The notes beneath the pieces were generated by a model. It ran no database searches, was not told the origin of the DNA, and was given only the letters and a program-made list of their open reading frames with translations. A DNA stretch of 64,000 nt from Bacillus niameyensis (GTDB taxonomy: Bacteria > Bacillota > Bacilli > Bacillales > Bacillaceae_C). The position numbers and the translations under genes are program-made. Within the stretch, counting starts at the first letter, position 1, and each line of letters opens with the position of its first letter. This document shows, piece by piece, positions 43,209 to 52,150 of the stretch. The stretch is from the NCBI RefSeq assembly GCF_001375535.1, contig NZ_LN831197.1, forward strand, positions 2,286,535 through 2,350,534. The letters are read 5' to 3'.

Positions 43209-43436
43209 TTAATATCCGGAAAGGGAATATCCGGCCATGACGACTAAAATCATAATGACAACGCTAATGATGATAGCGATCAATTCAAATAACAATACAG
43301 CCAATGCAAAGTTTTTACGTGGACTTTGCGATCCAAAACCCCACACGAGCAAAAGTATGAAATTGACAAGTGGGATAGCAAGCAAAAGTAACGTTAAAAA
43401 CCATTGACCAACCGACAGTTGCTTTTGTTCTTCCAT
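43209..43436 (-). CDS. Small two-helix membrane protein
   Basis: 75 residues: a polar start (MEEQKQLSVGQWF), helix (about 12-33), a short loop with SQSPRKNFA, and a second helix (about 42-68). The SVGQWFLTLLLLAIPLVNFI opening is common in small conserved Firmicute membrane proteins without assigned function. ATG with GGAGAGG upstream; the 32 open codons before it have no site. Confidence 0.72.
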   Translation of the reverse strand: MEEQKQLSVGQWFLTLLLLAIPLVNFILLLVWGFGSQSPRKNFALAVLLFELIAIIISVVIMILVVMAGYSLSGY

Positions 43437-43559
43437 TAAGGTCCTCTCCTTATGATGTACTAACTCTTGATGTTTGGTTAAAAAAATATAAAGTGTATGA
43501 TTCCAAACATTAGAATTATAACAGAGAGGCAACCTTTTCTTCTATATGTTTTTTTAAGC

Positions 43560-45254
43560 TTACATTTCTTCTGGAGCTTTTAATCCTAATAAACGCAAAC
43601 CTTCCTTTACGACAATCGTTGTCGCTTCCACTAACTGGAGGCGAGCTCCTCTCTCTAAGTCTTCGTTTAAAATTTTGACAGCTCCATAATATTTATTAAA
43701 TGCTTGCGCCACATCAACCGTATATTTTGCTATGTGGGAAGGGTCAAACTGCTCGTACGAATAACGAATGACTTCCTCAAATTTCATTAATAAAGAGATA
43801 AGCATCCAAGCCTTTTCATCCTCAAAGGCAGCGTAAGATAAAGCATCTTGTTTCATTAATTTTCCTTTTCTCAAAATGGAACGGGCACGCGCATGTGTAT
43901 ATTGAAGATATGGCCCTGTCTCCCCTTCAAAAGTGAGCATCGCATCAAGCGAAAATTCAATATCATTTAAGCGGAAGTTTTTCAAATCATGAAAAATAAC
44001 GGCCCCTACCCCAACAGACTTTGCAACCTCTGTTTTATTTTGAAGATTTGGGTTCCTACTTTCAATATGTTGTTGTGCAAGTTCAATCGCTTCTTGGAGA
44101 ACTTCCTCTAATAAAACAAGTTTCCCTTTCCTTGTCGACATTTTCTTCCCGTCTTTCAACATCATACCAAAGGGAATATGATGCATATCCTTAGCCCAGG
44201 AATAATCCATTTTTTCCAAGACACGAAATATTTGTTTAAAATGTAGGGATTGTTCTCCTCCTACTACATATAAAGCTTTTGCGAAATCATACTCCTCTTT
44301 ACGGTAAAGGGCCGCCGCTAAATCCCGGGTCGCATATAAAGTTGCCCCATCGGATTTTTTTATCAGACATGGTGGAGAGTCATACTCATTAAGCTGAACA
44401 ACCATCGCTCCATCGGACTCTTCTAACAAATTTTTATCTGCTAATTCTTGGACAACTGGATCCATCTTATCATTGTAAAAAGCTTCCCCTTTATAGGAAT
44501 CAAATTCAATTCCTAAAAGTTTGTAAATTTTATCAAATTCCTTTAATGATTCGGCCCGGAACCATTTCCATAATGTTAATGCTTCTTCGTTACCATCTTC
44601 CAGCCGTTTAAACCAAAGTCTCCCTTGATCTTCTAGTTTTGGATCTTTTTCAGCCTCTTCATGAAAACGTATATACAGGGTCAGCAATTCCTTGATTGGC
44701 TGAGCTTTAACCTTTTCCTCATTGCCCCACAGCTTGTAAGCATGTATTAGCTTGCCAAACTGAGTTCCCCAGTCACCAAGATGGTTAATTTTCACGGGCG
44801 TAAATCCACACTTTTTCATAATGTTTGCTAAGGCATTTCCGATTACGGTCGAGCGCAAATGCCCCATCGAAAAAGGCTTCGCAATATTCGGTGAAGACAA
44901 ATCAATCGTCACCTTTTCACCATTGCCAATCCCCAAATCCCCGAAGTGTTCTTTACTTGCCAAAATCGTATTAACTACTTCCTCACCTACCGTCTGTTTA
45001 GCAAAAAGGAAATTAACATAAGGCCCTATTGCTTCCACTTTTTGAATGAGAGGATGCTTAATTGCTGAAGCAAGATCTGCTGCGATAAGATTGGGTGCCT
45101 TCCTTAATTCTTTCGCTAGAACGTAACAAGGAAAAGCATAGTCTCCCATTTGCGCTCGCGGGGGAATTTCGAGATAGGATTCAATTTCTTTTTCAACATT
45201 CATTTGTCTCAATACTTGGTGAATCGCCGAAACAATTATTCCTTTATAATTCAT
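43560..45254 (-). CDS. argS: Arginyl-tRNA synthetase, T-box controlled
   Basis: 564 residues, class I synthetase. N-terminal tRNA-recognition Add-1 domain (about 1-115), HIGH-like SSPNIAKPFSMGHLRST (120-136), KMSK-like GKKMSTRKGK, and the DALR anticodon-binding domain with TGPYLQYTHARARS at its start and a C-terminal GLRLLGLKAPEEM, the usual ending with Met. Charges tRNA-Arg. ATG behind AGGGAGG in the T-box leader, so it is induced by uncharged tRNA-Arg. The neighbours are not the rpoE/pyrG region where the primary argS usually lies in Bacillus, so this may be a second copy. Confidence 0.96.
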   Translation of the reverse strand: MNYKGIIVSAIHQVLRQMNVEKEIESYLEIPPRAQMGDYAFPCYVLAKELRKAPNLIAADLASAIKHPLIQKVEAIGPYVNFLFAKQTVGEEVVNTILASKEHFGDLGIGNGEKVTIDLSSPNIAKPFSMGHLRSTVIGNALANIMKKCGFTPVKINHLGDWGTQFGKLIHAYKLWGNEEKVKAQPIKELLTLYIRFHEEAEKDPKLEDQGRLWFKRLEDGNEEALTLWKWFRAESLKEFDKIYKLLGIEFDSYKGEAFYNDKMDPVVQELADKNLLEESDGAMVVQLNEYDSPPCLIKKSDGATLYATRDLAAALYRKEEYDFAKALYVVGGEQSLHFKQIFRVLEKMDYSWAKDMHHIPFGMMLKDGKKMSTRKGKLVLLEEVLQEAIELAQQHIESRNPNLQNKTEVAKSVGVGAVIFHDLKNFRLNDIEFSLDAMLTFEGETGPYLQYTHARARSILRKGKLMKQDALSYAAFEDEKAWMLISLLMKFEEVIRYSYEQFDPSHIAKYTVDVAQAFNKYYGAVKILNEDLERGARLQLVEATTIVVKEGLRLLGLKAPEEM

Positions 45255-45263
45255 TAAATGAAC

Positions 45264-45480
45264 CTCCCTGAAAAAATAAAAACCCCCATCTCTAATATGA
45301 TTAGAGACGAGGGTTATGCTCGCGGTACCACTCTATTTGCTTTTTAAAAAAAGCCTGCTTAAAAACGTAACGGGTTTCATCCGGGTTTACCTACTACTTT
45401 TTTCAATAAACCTTCTCAGAGGTGCGCTTCATAATTGATTTCGTGCCAGACTCCCACCACATTCTGACTCGCTATGAAGA
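45264..45480 (-). ncRNA. T-box riboswitch leader of argS
   Basis: The conserved T-box GTGGTACCGCG (45331-45321) precedes a terminator AACCCTCGTCTCTAA / TTAGAGATGGGGGTT followed by TTTATTTTTT (to 45271). Stem I shows AGCGAGTC and GGTGGGAGTCTGGCACG-type AG-bulge and distal-loop sequence, closed by CTTCATA / TATGAAG. The triplet after this stem is CGC (45426-45424), an Arg codon followed by the usual purine A, fitting argS. The 5' strand of the basal stem is unclear because a dispersed element abuts at 45480. Confidence 0.88.
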
Positions 45481-45625
45481 AAAGCGTAAGCGCATTGCTC
45501 ATCGACGTACAAACTTTCTAGCACCTGACGAGATAAAGGAGACACGATGAGCCGTTTTTTTGGCGAATCGATGTCGACTTATCGTAGGAAGGTGCATAGA
45601 AGTTTGCTAGTCGATATGCGCTAAA
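45480..45625. repeat. Long imperfect palindromic element upstream of the argS T-box
   Basis: Arms of about 60 bp: GCGCATTGCTCATCGACGTA...AGCACCTGACGAGATAAAGG on the left and the complement of GCGCATATCGACTAGCAAAC...ATCGATTCGCC on the right, around TTTTTTT. It begins AAAAGCGTAAGCGC, a sequence I associate with dispersed elements in Bacillaceae genomes. No ORF. 45626-45850 is AT-rich and shows nothing recognisable. Confidence 0.65.
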
Positions 45626-45866
45626 GCTAGACATTGCACTAGCCGAAATTTGAACGCTTATCTAAATACGAAAATTCAACTACTACTTTCCTCTTCTTCA
45701 AATTCATGATATTCAAATATTAAGGGATATTATACATGACTTAACAACGAAATAGCAATAAATTTTCAACCTCAATAGGTCCAGTTTATAAAATTTGAAC
45801 ATCCCCCTTCCAAAAACTCCCTCCCCTTCAAATTAGATTTTCCCTAAGAATTGATATAAAATACAA

Positions 45867-45901
45867 TATATATACTCTATATATATTATGAGTCATATAT
45901 A
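45867..45901. promoter_or_regulatory. Inverted repeat in the promoter region of marR-ftsH
   Basis: TATATATACTC and GAGTCATATATA (one-base gap) separated by 12 nt, ending 3 nt before the AGGGGTG ribosome binding site. TTGATA at 45851-45856 may be the -35 element; the -10 box is ambiguous. Operator role for the adjacent MarR protein is inferred. Confidence 0.45.
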
Positions 45902-45914
45902 AAGGGGTGTTATC

Positions 45915-46361
45915 GTGGACGTCGATGAGTTTAAAAATATTCTGTGGGAGTACACTAGGAAGATTGGTGAAAATACAAATATTGCCATGAACTCCCTGTG
46001 TGATCAGTTTGACTTGACCATTTTGCAAATGAGAATACTAATGGCGATCAAGCAAGAAGGATTTCACACGATTGGTAGTCTGGCGCATACTATTCATGTT
46101 GCTGGTACAAATATGTCCACTATGTGTAAGAGACTAGAAAAGAAAGAGCTCATTCAACGAATTAGGGATCAAAATGATGAAAGAGTTGTGAAAGTCATCC
46201 TTACTGATAAAGGTCTGCATATCGTAGATGAAATTGATCGAATGTTGATCGAGAAAATCTCTCAGTATGTGGACAATGTAAGTACGGAAACACTATATGA
46301 AATTATTGCCGGGCTAAAAAAGATGAATGAACTACTAGAGGGATTGCATACAAAATATTAG
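45915..46361 (+). CDS. MarR-family transcriptional regulator
   Basis: 148 residues. MarR winged helix: LTILQMRILMAIKQEG, recognition region HTIHVAGTNMSTMCKRLEKKEL and wing RDQNDERVVKVILTDKG. Start is GTG with AGGGGTG upstream. It ends 22 nt before a FtsH-type protease gene, with which it forms a clear operon; control of the protease by this regulator is inferred. Confidence 0.88.
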   Translation: MDVDEFKNILWEYTRKIGENTNIAMNSLCDQFDLTILQMRILMAIKQEGFHTIGSLAHTIHVAGTNMSTMCKRLEKKELIQRIRDQNDERVVKVILTDKGLHIVDEIDRMLIEKISQYVDNVSTETLYEIIAGLKKMNELLEGLHTKY

Positions 46362-46383
46362 CCAAAGGCAAGGAGGATCGAAT

Positions 46384-48231
46384 ATGGAAATAAAAAAAGG
46401 CCCGAAAAAACCACTCATTTATTATTTAATCATCTCCATTGGCGTCGTCCTGATTTTAAACGCTTTTGTCATACCTATGTTTAATAAGCAACAATTAGAA
46501 GAAGTCGATTACGGCACATTTTTATCTCAAATTGATAAAGGTGCTGTTGATACTGTAGAAATTCAGGATAAGCAAATTGGTTATAAACTAACGAACGAAG
46601 GCGGTCGTCAAAAGGTTTATGTTACGGGAAGAATGGATGACCCTGATTTAGTGAATCGTCTTTATAACGCAAATGTGAAATTCACTCAAATTATTCCAAA
46701 AGAAACGTCACCAATTATCGGTTTTCTTTTGGCTTGGATTCTACCGCTCGTTATTTTCATAGCGATTGGTCAATTCTTCGCAAGAAAATTATCTGGAAAA
46801 CTAGGCGGCGGTTCCAACGCCATGATGTTTGGCAAAAGTAAAGCGAAAGTGTACGTAGAAGCCCAAACTGGTATTTCCTTTGCAGATGTTGCAGGTCAAG
46901 AAGAAGCAAAAGAAGCGTTGCAGGAAATTGTTGATTTTTTGCACAACCCAGGAAAATATAAAGAGATTGGAGCTAAAATACCAAAAGGCGCTTTGCTTGT
47001 AGGTCCTCCAGGTACAGGGAAAACCCTTTTAGCGAAAGCTGTTGCGGGTGAATCAAAAGTTCCATTTTTCTCCATTTCCGGTTCGGAATTCGTAGAGATG
47101 TTTGTCGGAATGGGTGCCGCTCGTGTGAGAGATCTTTTTAAACAAGCGCAAGAGAAAGCACCGTGTATCGTGTTCATTGATGAAATTGATACAATCGGTA
47201 AAAGCCGTACGGCAGGTGGTCCTGGCGGAAATGATGAGCGCGAGCAAACATTGAACCAGCTTCTGACCGAAATGGATGGCTTCGATGCCGATAAAGGGGT
47301 CGTTATTTTAGCGGCAACAAATAGACCTGAAACACTTGATAAAGCATTATTGCGACCAGGCCGATTTGACCGCCGAATTCCAGCAGAGTTGCCAGACCTT
47401 GTTGGACGAGAAGCGATACTAGAGGTACACGCGAAGAAGGTTAAGTTGGATACAGATGTCGATTTCAATGCAATTGCAAGAGCGACAGCAGGAGCTTCCG
47501 GAGCTGATTTAGCAAATATTATTAATGAGGGGGCTTTACGTGCTATTAAATTAGGTCGTAAAGTGATCAATCAAAGTGATTTGGAAGAATCTGTAGAGGT
47601 CGTCATTGCGGGATATCAACGGAAAAATGCCGTGATGTCGATGAAAGACAAGTTAACGATATCCTACCATGAAATTGGACATGCCTTAGTCGCTGCCAAA
47701 CAGAGCCATTCCGCACCAGTCCATAAAATCACCATCATTCCGCGTACTTCCGGAGCATTAGGATACACAATGCAAATCGAAGAAGGCGAAAAAGTGCTCA
47801 TGAGCAAGGATGAGATTTTGGATAAAATTACAGTCTATATGGGTGGACGTGCAGCCGAGGAAATTATTTTTAATTCGATCACATCAGGTGCATCCAATGA
47901 TATCGAGCAGGCTACCAAGCTAGCAAGAGCGATGGTTACTCGCTACGGAATGAGTGAGGAATTCGATATGATGGCACTTGAAACTGTGAATAATCCGTAT
48001 TTAGGCGGGGACACCTCGTTGTTAGTTTCGGCGGAGACAGCATCTAAAATTGATGACGTCATTTTAGAAATCATCAAATCGTCCCATGAAAAGGCGAAAC
48101 AAATTTTAGAGGAAAACAAACCGAAATTACATGAACTCACGAAGTATCTTTTAGAGAAAGAAACGATTACGGGTGAAGAGTTTATGAAAATCCTAAATTC
48201 CGACGAAAGTGAATTTGCATCACAGGAGTAA
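46384..48231 (+). CDS. ftsH: FtsH-type ATP-dependent zinc metalloprotease, probable second copy
   Basis: 615 residues. Two helices (about 11-31 and 110-132) flank a small external domain; AAA module with Walker A GPPGTGKT (207-214), Walker B IVFIDEID, second region of homology NRPETLDKALLRPGRFDRR; peptidase with zinc motif HEIGH (429-433, HEAGH in housekeeping FtsH) and third ligand Asp506. Hexameric membrane protease that extracts and degrades proteins. ATG behind AGGAGG. The usual ftsH neighbours (tilS, hpt, coaX) are absent and a MarR gene precedes it, so it is probably an inducible paralog with its own substrates. Confidence 0.93.
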   Translation: MEIKKGPKKPLIYYLIISIGVVLILNAFVIPMFNKQQLEEVDYGTFLSQIDKGAVDTVEIQDKQIGYKLTNEGGRQKVYVTGRMDDPDLVNRLYNANVKFTQIIPKETSPIIGFLLAWILPLVIFIAIGQFFARKLSGKLGGGSNAMMFGKSKAKVYVEAQTGISFADVAGQEEAKEALQEIVDFLHNPGKYKEIGAKIPKGALLVGPPGTGKTLLAKAVAGESKVPFFSISGSEFVEMFVGMGAARVRDLFKQAQEKAPCIVFIDEIDTIGKSRTAGGPGGNDEREQTLNQLLTEMDGFDADKGVVILAATNRPETLDKALLRPGRFDRRIPAELPDLVGREAILEVHAKKVKLDTDVDFNAIARATAGASGADLANIINEGALRAIKLGRKVINQSDLEESVEVVIAGYQRKNAVMSMKDKLTISYHEIGHALVAAKQSHSAPVHKITIIPRTSGALGYTMQIEEGEKVLMSKDEILDKITVYMGGRAAEEIIFNSITSGASNDIEQATKLARAMVTRYGMSEEFDMMALETVNNPYLGGDTSLLVSAETASKIDDVILEIIKSSHEKAKQILEENKPKLHELTKYLLEKETITGEEFMKILNSDESEFASQE

Positions 48232-48237
48232 AATGAA

Positions 48238-48271
48238 GACCAGAATGGACGTGATCCTTCTGGTCCTTTTT
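48238..48271 (+). terminator. Intrinsic terminator after ftsH
   Basis: GACCAGAA / TTCTGGTC stem, 12-nt loop, then CTTTTT. Confidence 0.85.
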
Positions 48272-48349
48272 CATTTGTTGCTCTCTTTCTAATAGTATCA
48301 CTGACAAACAATTTGATTGAACGATATAATATATTTCAAATAATTTACG

Positions 48350-48375
48350 GAGCTTAGAGTCTAAGCTCTTTTTTT
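48350..48375 (+). terminator. Second intrinsic terminator, no gene before it
   Basis: GAGCTTAG / CTAAGCTC stem, 3-nt loop, seven T. About 75 bp of AT-rich DNA without ORF separate it from the ftsH terminator, so it is either a back-up or the end of a small RNA. Confidence 0.7.
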
Positions 48376-48537
48376 ATGAAATGGAAAGTTGAATATACAT
48401 AGATTTTCTAGGTATGTGTATGGTACTATTGTATAGAAATCCAACAATTTTAATATTTGAATTTTAAAATGATTCCAAGGTTGTATGAATCAATCCCAAA
48501 AATAACAATAATTAAGAAAGCATCGGTGGTGACTATA

Positions 48538-49602
48538 TTGACATTTTTAATGTACCTTTTTTTATTAATGATTGTAATGATATTCATACAATATTTACCC
48601 ATAGTAACGGTTCCAGCAGCGATATTTGGTCTTTTTCGTAAGAAAAATATTAAAAAAACGATCATAGTGATAGTTGTTATAGCCTTAATTGAAATATTTA
48701 ACAATGTGCACAGAAATGGAAGGGGTCCAAGTGAAGCAGAATTCTTCTTGTCGCAATTACGGCAAGGTTCTATATGGGCTATTCTTTCACTTATGGGTTA
48801 TTTATATCTGATTTATTGGTGGGTAACATTCCTTAAAAGAAGAAAGCAAAATAAGAAGTTAACAGTTGGAGGCATTAAGGAAGAAAAAGAAAATATGGAC
48901 ATAGAGCAAGATATTACACACAAAAAAAAGCGGGCTAAATGGGGCGGTTTAATATGGGCGGTTATTCTATTTTTGGGACCCATTTTTTTATTTGCCAGTT
49001 ATTTTCATTATCAGACAGAGATTAAGGAACGTACGTTGATAGTTAGTCATTCTCCGAACGGTAAGAATACAATTGAAATTGCGGAAAAGGGCGAACCATT
49101 CTTTTTCGGTCCATCCTCTATCGAGATTAAATATCGGAATCAACATATTCACAGAATCATTAGTAACGATGGGAAAACACTTAATGATTCAAATGCTACT
49201 GTAAAATGGGAAAGTGATGATACTGCAATCATTGCTTTATATGGAGAGGAACAATTTCCAGAAATAATCGAATTTAATAAAGAAAATCGTGAACCTTTCA
49301 AAAATGTGCAAATAGAACTCGATTCCAATACATTAATGACAAGTGAATCCCCCGACCATAAAAAGATGATTGAATTAAGAGAAATAATTAGGTCTCAGGG
49401 ACAAAATCCTAAAAGGCTTTTAAGAATTTATTACGGAGATAACGGAAGTAATTTAAATAAATATAAAGAATATACCCATCTGGATAGAAGTTACAAGGCA
49501 GACCAACTTAATGTGATTTGGGTAAATAACACTCAGGCATCTATACGAATATTTGCCGAGAATGGGTTCGAGGATGCCATTGAAATTGACTTTAGTAAAT
49601 GA
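48538..49602 (+). CDS. Membrane protein with DUF5412-like C-terminal domain
   Basis: 354 residues from the TTG that has GGTGGTG 6 nt upstream (the frame opens at 48457 without a site). Helices at about 1-22, 30-48, 70-88 and, after a charged linker (KKRRKQNKK, KKKRAKWG), about 130-150. The C-terminal 200 residues are extracytoplasmic: SPNGKNTIEIAEKGEPFFFG and FGPSSIEIKYRN resemble DUF5412 proteins of Bacillus, whose function is unknown. Codon use is AT-rich compared with ftsH. Single gene followed by a terminator. Confidence 0.7.
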   Translation: MTFLMYLFLLMIVMIFIQYLPIVTVPAAIFGLFRKKNIKKTIIVIVVIALIEIFNNVHRNGRGPSEAEFFLSQLRQGSIWAILSLMGYLYLIYWWVTFLKRRKQNKKLTVGGIKEEKENMDIEQDITHKKKRAKWGGLIWAVILFLGPIFLFASYFHYQTEIKERTLIVSHSPNGKNTIEIAEKGEPFFFGPSSIEIKYRNQHIHRIISNDGKTLNDSNATVKWESDDTAIIALYGEEQFPEIIEFNKENREPFKNVQIELDSNTLMTSESPDHKKMIELREIIRSQGQNPKRLLRIYYGDNGSNLNKYKEYTHLDRSYKADQLNVIWVNNTQASIRIFAENGFEDAIEIDFSK

Positions 49603-49677
49603 TGCTTGAAACAATTGTACTTAAAGTAAAGGTGAATTAGTTGAATTTGAATGAGCTATCGGGAATGGATGTAAGAT

Positions 49678-49706
49678 GTAGCTCAGTGAACTGAGTCATT
49701 TTTTTA
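49678..49706 (+). terminator. Intrinsic terminator after the DUF5412-like gene
   Basis: CTCAGT / ACTGAG short stem followed by TCATTTTTTT, about 80 nt past the stop. Confidence 0.6.
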
Positions 49707-49794
49707 TTACCATAACAGATATAAAACATGGGGGTTCTTTAATATCGAATCTTTTTATGGAAGTGTCTACGGTTTATCTTACGAAAGGGCGATA

Positions 49795-49855
49795 AAAAAG
49801 TAGTCCGTTTTGGAGTGAGTTTTTACACTTTGCACTCCAAAACTGAACTACTTAG
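49795..49855 (-). terminator. Long intrinsic terminator after the VanZ gene
   Basis: AAGTAGTTCAGTTTTGGAGTG pairs with CACTCCAAAACGGACTACTT around a 15-nt loop; TTTTTTATC follows on the minus strand. It is about 70 nt past the VanZ gene stop. The rest of 49603-49925 shows no ORF. Confidence 0.75.
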
Positions 49856-49925
49856 GACATGATCCTTCAGGCCTTTTTTTATCCTGCATTAACTTGCTGT
49901 GAGACCCCACACTTCAACCCTTCGT

Positions 49926-51317
49926 CTATATCCCCGGCATCAAGATCTTGAATTCATTCCCATTTATAGTACAATCAAAAGCAAAAACAGGCTGATAATA
50001 GCCTTTAGAGTCCAAGTAATAGCTTAGCTCTACATCATGGATTTTCATCGTTTCGATTTTTCCACTTTCAGGGTAATATTGAAACTTACCTTTTAAAATG
50101 TCCTCGTACGCTTCTTGTTCACTTTTAATTTCAATATCCTTTACCTTGTCATAGGTAATTAAGCGATTGTCAATTTGCTTCACTGTGCCGTCCTTATAGT
50201 AGGTTGCCCCCAATGAACCATCGATCAACTGATCACCAAGGACCTTTTTATCAACCGTCCAGACATAGGAACCTGTATTAACTTTTTCAAATTCTGCATC
50301 TTGCGAGATCTGTATATCGAAATCTCTTAACTTTTCTTTTAAAATTTCTTCCTCAACATCGGTCGGTTCATTATCCTCGTCATGGCTTGAAAAATCTGTA
50401 TATGAATAACTTCCGTCTAAATAGTTGAACGAGATACTAACAAATTTTTCATCGCTAACTCTATAAATTACATCATCTGGATAGGAAATAACTTCCATGT
50501 TCGTTGTATCCATATTCATTTTCCGGAAAAATTTCTCAGCAAATTCATCTGCCGCCTTCTTTGTGTAACTTGGCGCTTTATAAACCGGGACTGTTTTTCT
50601 TTGATCATCCAGTTGGATATCGATCATGGTCTCAACTTGTTTCATATTTATTTTATGTACTGGCATGATAGCAAGATTCCCAAATTCCTTGAAATGATAA
50701 TATGTAAATACACTTCCAGATAGGATCAATACTAATAGTAAGGGTGCAAAGTAAGATAATGCCTTCATTATTCTTTTCTCTTTGATGTTAATAATACCCA
50801 TGACGATCCCATACCCGATGATCCCGCCAAGTAAATTATTAAATAAGTCATCGATATCAAATATGCCAAATCCGGTGATTAGCTGGATGCATTCAATCGC
50901 AAGCGTAAATAACGCTGCTGCGCCAATTGTCCAAACCGCCTTTTTAAAACGCGATCGATATAACGGTAAAAGGATGCCGAATGGTATAAACATAAGAATG
51001 TTAAGATACAAGAACTGCCATTGCCTTACAGTAAATTCAAACCAAGCTTCACGATATGAACTAAAAAGCGATAATTCCATCCTGCTTTGATAATGGGAGC
51101 CTCTACTCAAAAAGGTGACACCCATCACCATAATGATATAGCCAATCAACATTCCTCCAACTAACAGTTGTTTTTTCGGAAGCCTTCCCTTCCCTCCAAG
51201 GAATTTGCGATTAATGATTGTATATCCAATAAAAAAGACAACCCCTAACACAACGATGGCTGCGAATGCTAAGAAAAAATATTCCTTAAGCATTCCGATA
51301 ATTTCTTGCAATCTCAT
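49926..51317 (-). CDS. VanZ-family membrane protein with C-terminal extracytoplasmic domain
   Basis: 463 residues. Helices at about 10-32 and 51-70, then the VanZ core with LNILMFIPFGILLPL, LFTLAIECIQLITGFGIFDIDDLFNN and LLGGIIGYG; a last helix at about 187-207. VanZ proteins carry the ECIQ-x4-R/G-x-F/DIDD motif seen here. The remaining 250 residues are polar with two PepSY/YycI-like alpha-beta units (IKSEQEAYEDILKGKFQYYP). VanZ was first described in teicoplanin resistance, but most Bacillus members have no known role. ATG with GGTGAGG upstream. Confidence 0.88.
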   Translation of the reverse strand: MRLQEIIGMLKEYFFLAFAAIVVLGVVFFIGYTIINRKFLGGKGRLPKKQLLVGGMLIGYIIMVMGVTFLSRGSHYQSRMELSLFSSYREAWFEFTVRQWQFLYLNILMFIPFGILLPLYRSRFKKAVWTIGAAALFTLAIECIQLITGFGIFDIDDLFNNLLGGIIGYGIVMGIINIKEKRIMKALSYFAPLLLVLILSGSVFTYYHFKEFGNLAIMPVHKINMKQVETMIDIQLDDQRKTVPVYKAPSYTKKAADEFAEKFFRKMNMDTTNMEVISYPDDVIYRVSDEKFVSISFNYLDGSYSYTDFSSHDEDNEPTDVEEEILKEKLRDFDIQISQDAEFEKVNTGSYVWTVDKKVLGDQLIDGSLGATYYKDGTVKQIDNRLITYDKVKDIEIKSEQEAYEDILKGKFQYYPESGKIETMKIHDVELSYYLDSKGYYQPVFAFDCTINGNEFKILMPGI

Positions 51318-51368
51318 TTCCTCACCCTATTTTCCCAATAATCTATCAACCTTTACAAGGGATGCCCT

Positions 51369-51971
51369 TTATATAACAAATTCAAAGCCAGTAGGTTTAT
51401 CGAACGGAACTTTATATTCCGTAAAAATAAGTTTGGTTTGAGATATGTCTTCTGGCAAGGTCGGCGATACAATAAAAGAATAAGACATATGGCCACCTGA
51501 TCCACTCCCAAAATCGTTCCGACAATCATACTCAACCTCTTCACCCTCTATAGAAAGTTTAAAATAAGTATGATCTTCAAAACCTGTATGGATTTCTTCT
51601 TCCGAATTTTCCCGGTCAATCGTAAACTGAATCACACTCGCATTTTTATATTGCCGCATGAATGTGACTGAATAAAACACTTTGTCTTTTTCGAACGATT
51701 TTAAGATCGGTATATTTTTAAGAAACCCCTTTGGATCTACAACAGGTTTATAAATGTCTTCATTTAGAAAGTCCATAAATACACTATTTAAAAACCCTTC
51801 ATAAAAGTTGAACTGTTTTGACCATGCAGAAATGAGTTGTTTCGTTGGAAAACCAGGATTATTATCTGATAGGTCCTTCCGTTTTTTTATTAATTCGCAT
51901 ATTTGTTGATCGAGGTCTTTTATCCGTTGATCATAGTGATCTGTAGGTGGTTCAAATTCGTATCGTCTCAT
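51369..51971 (-). CDS. Protein of unknown function
   Basis: 200 residues, soluble. An acidic-basic helical start (DQRIKDLDQQICELIKKRKDL) followed by a mixed alpha/beta region with a Gly-Ser loop (NDFGSGSGGHM) and SFIVSPTLPEDISQTKLIFTEY near the end, which reads as beta-sandwich strands. ATG with GGAGG 8 nt upstream makes the gene credible. I recognise no family. It lies between the VanZ gene and an ECF sigma module, on the same strand but with separate spacing. Confidence 0.7.
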   Translation of the reverse strand: MRRYEFEPPTDHYDQRIKDLDQQICELIKKRKDLSDNNPGFPTKQLISAWSKQFNFYEGFLNSVFMDFLNEDIYKPVVDPKGFLKNIPILKSFEKDKVFYSVTFMRQYKNASVIQFTIDRENSEEEIHTGFEDHTYFKLSIEGEEVEYDCRNDFGSGSGGHMSYSFIVSPTLPEDISQTKLIFTEYKVPFDKPTGFEFVI

Positions 51972-52102
51972 ATAGAATACCTCCTATATCAAGGCAAACA
52001 CAGCCCTAGTTTATTTGTATAGTAATGGGAATCGTACCCTTCACTAGTTTACCATACCCCTCTTTCTAATTATCTATTTTTCCACAACATTACAACAAAA
52101 TA

Positions 52103-52141
52103 GAAAAGAGATTTACCTATCATTACTGCGATAGATAAATC
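52103..52141 (-). terminator. Intrinsic terminator after the DUF4179 gene
   Basis: GATTTATCTATC / GATAGGTAAATC stem, 8-nt loop, then TCTTTTC on the minus strand; 10 nt past the stop. Confidence 0.75.
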
Positions 52142-52150
52142 CCTGTAAAA

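Noticed and set aside
46896-47570. A 224-codon open frame on the minus strand inside ftsH
   Set aside because: Fully antisense to a conserved gene, no ribosome binding site, composition typical of a shadow frame.
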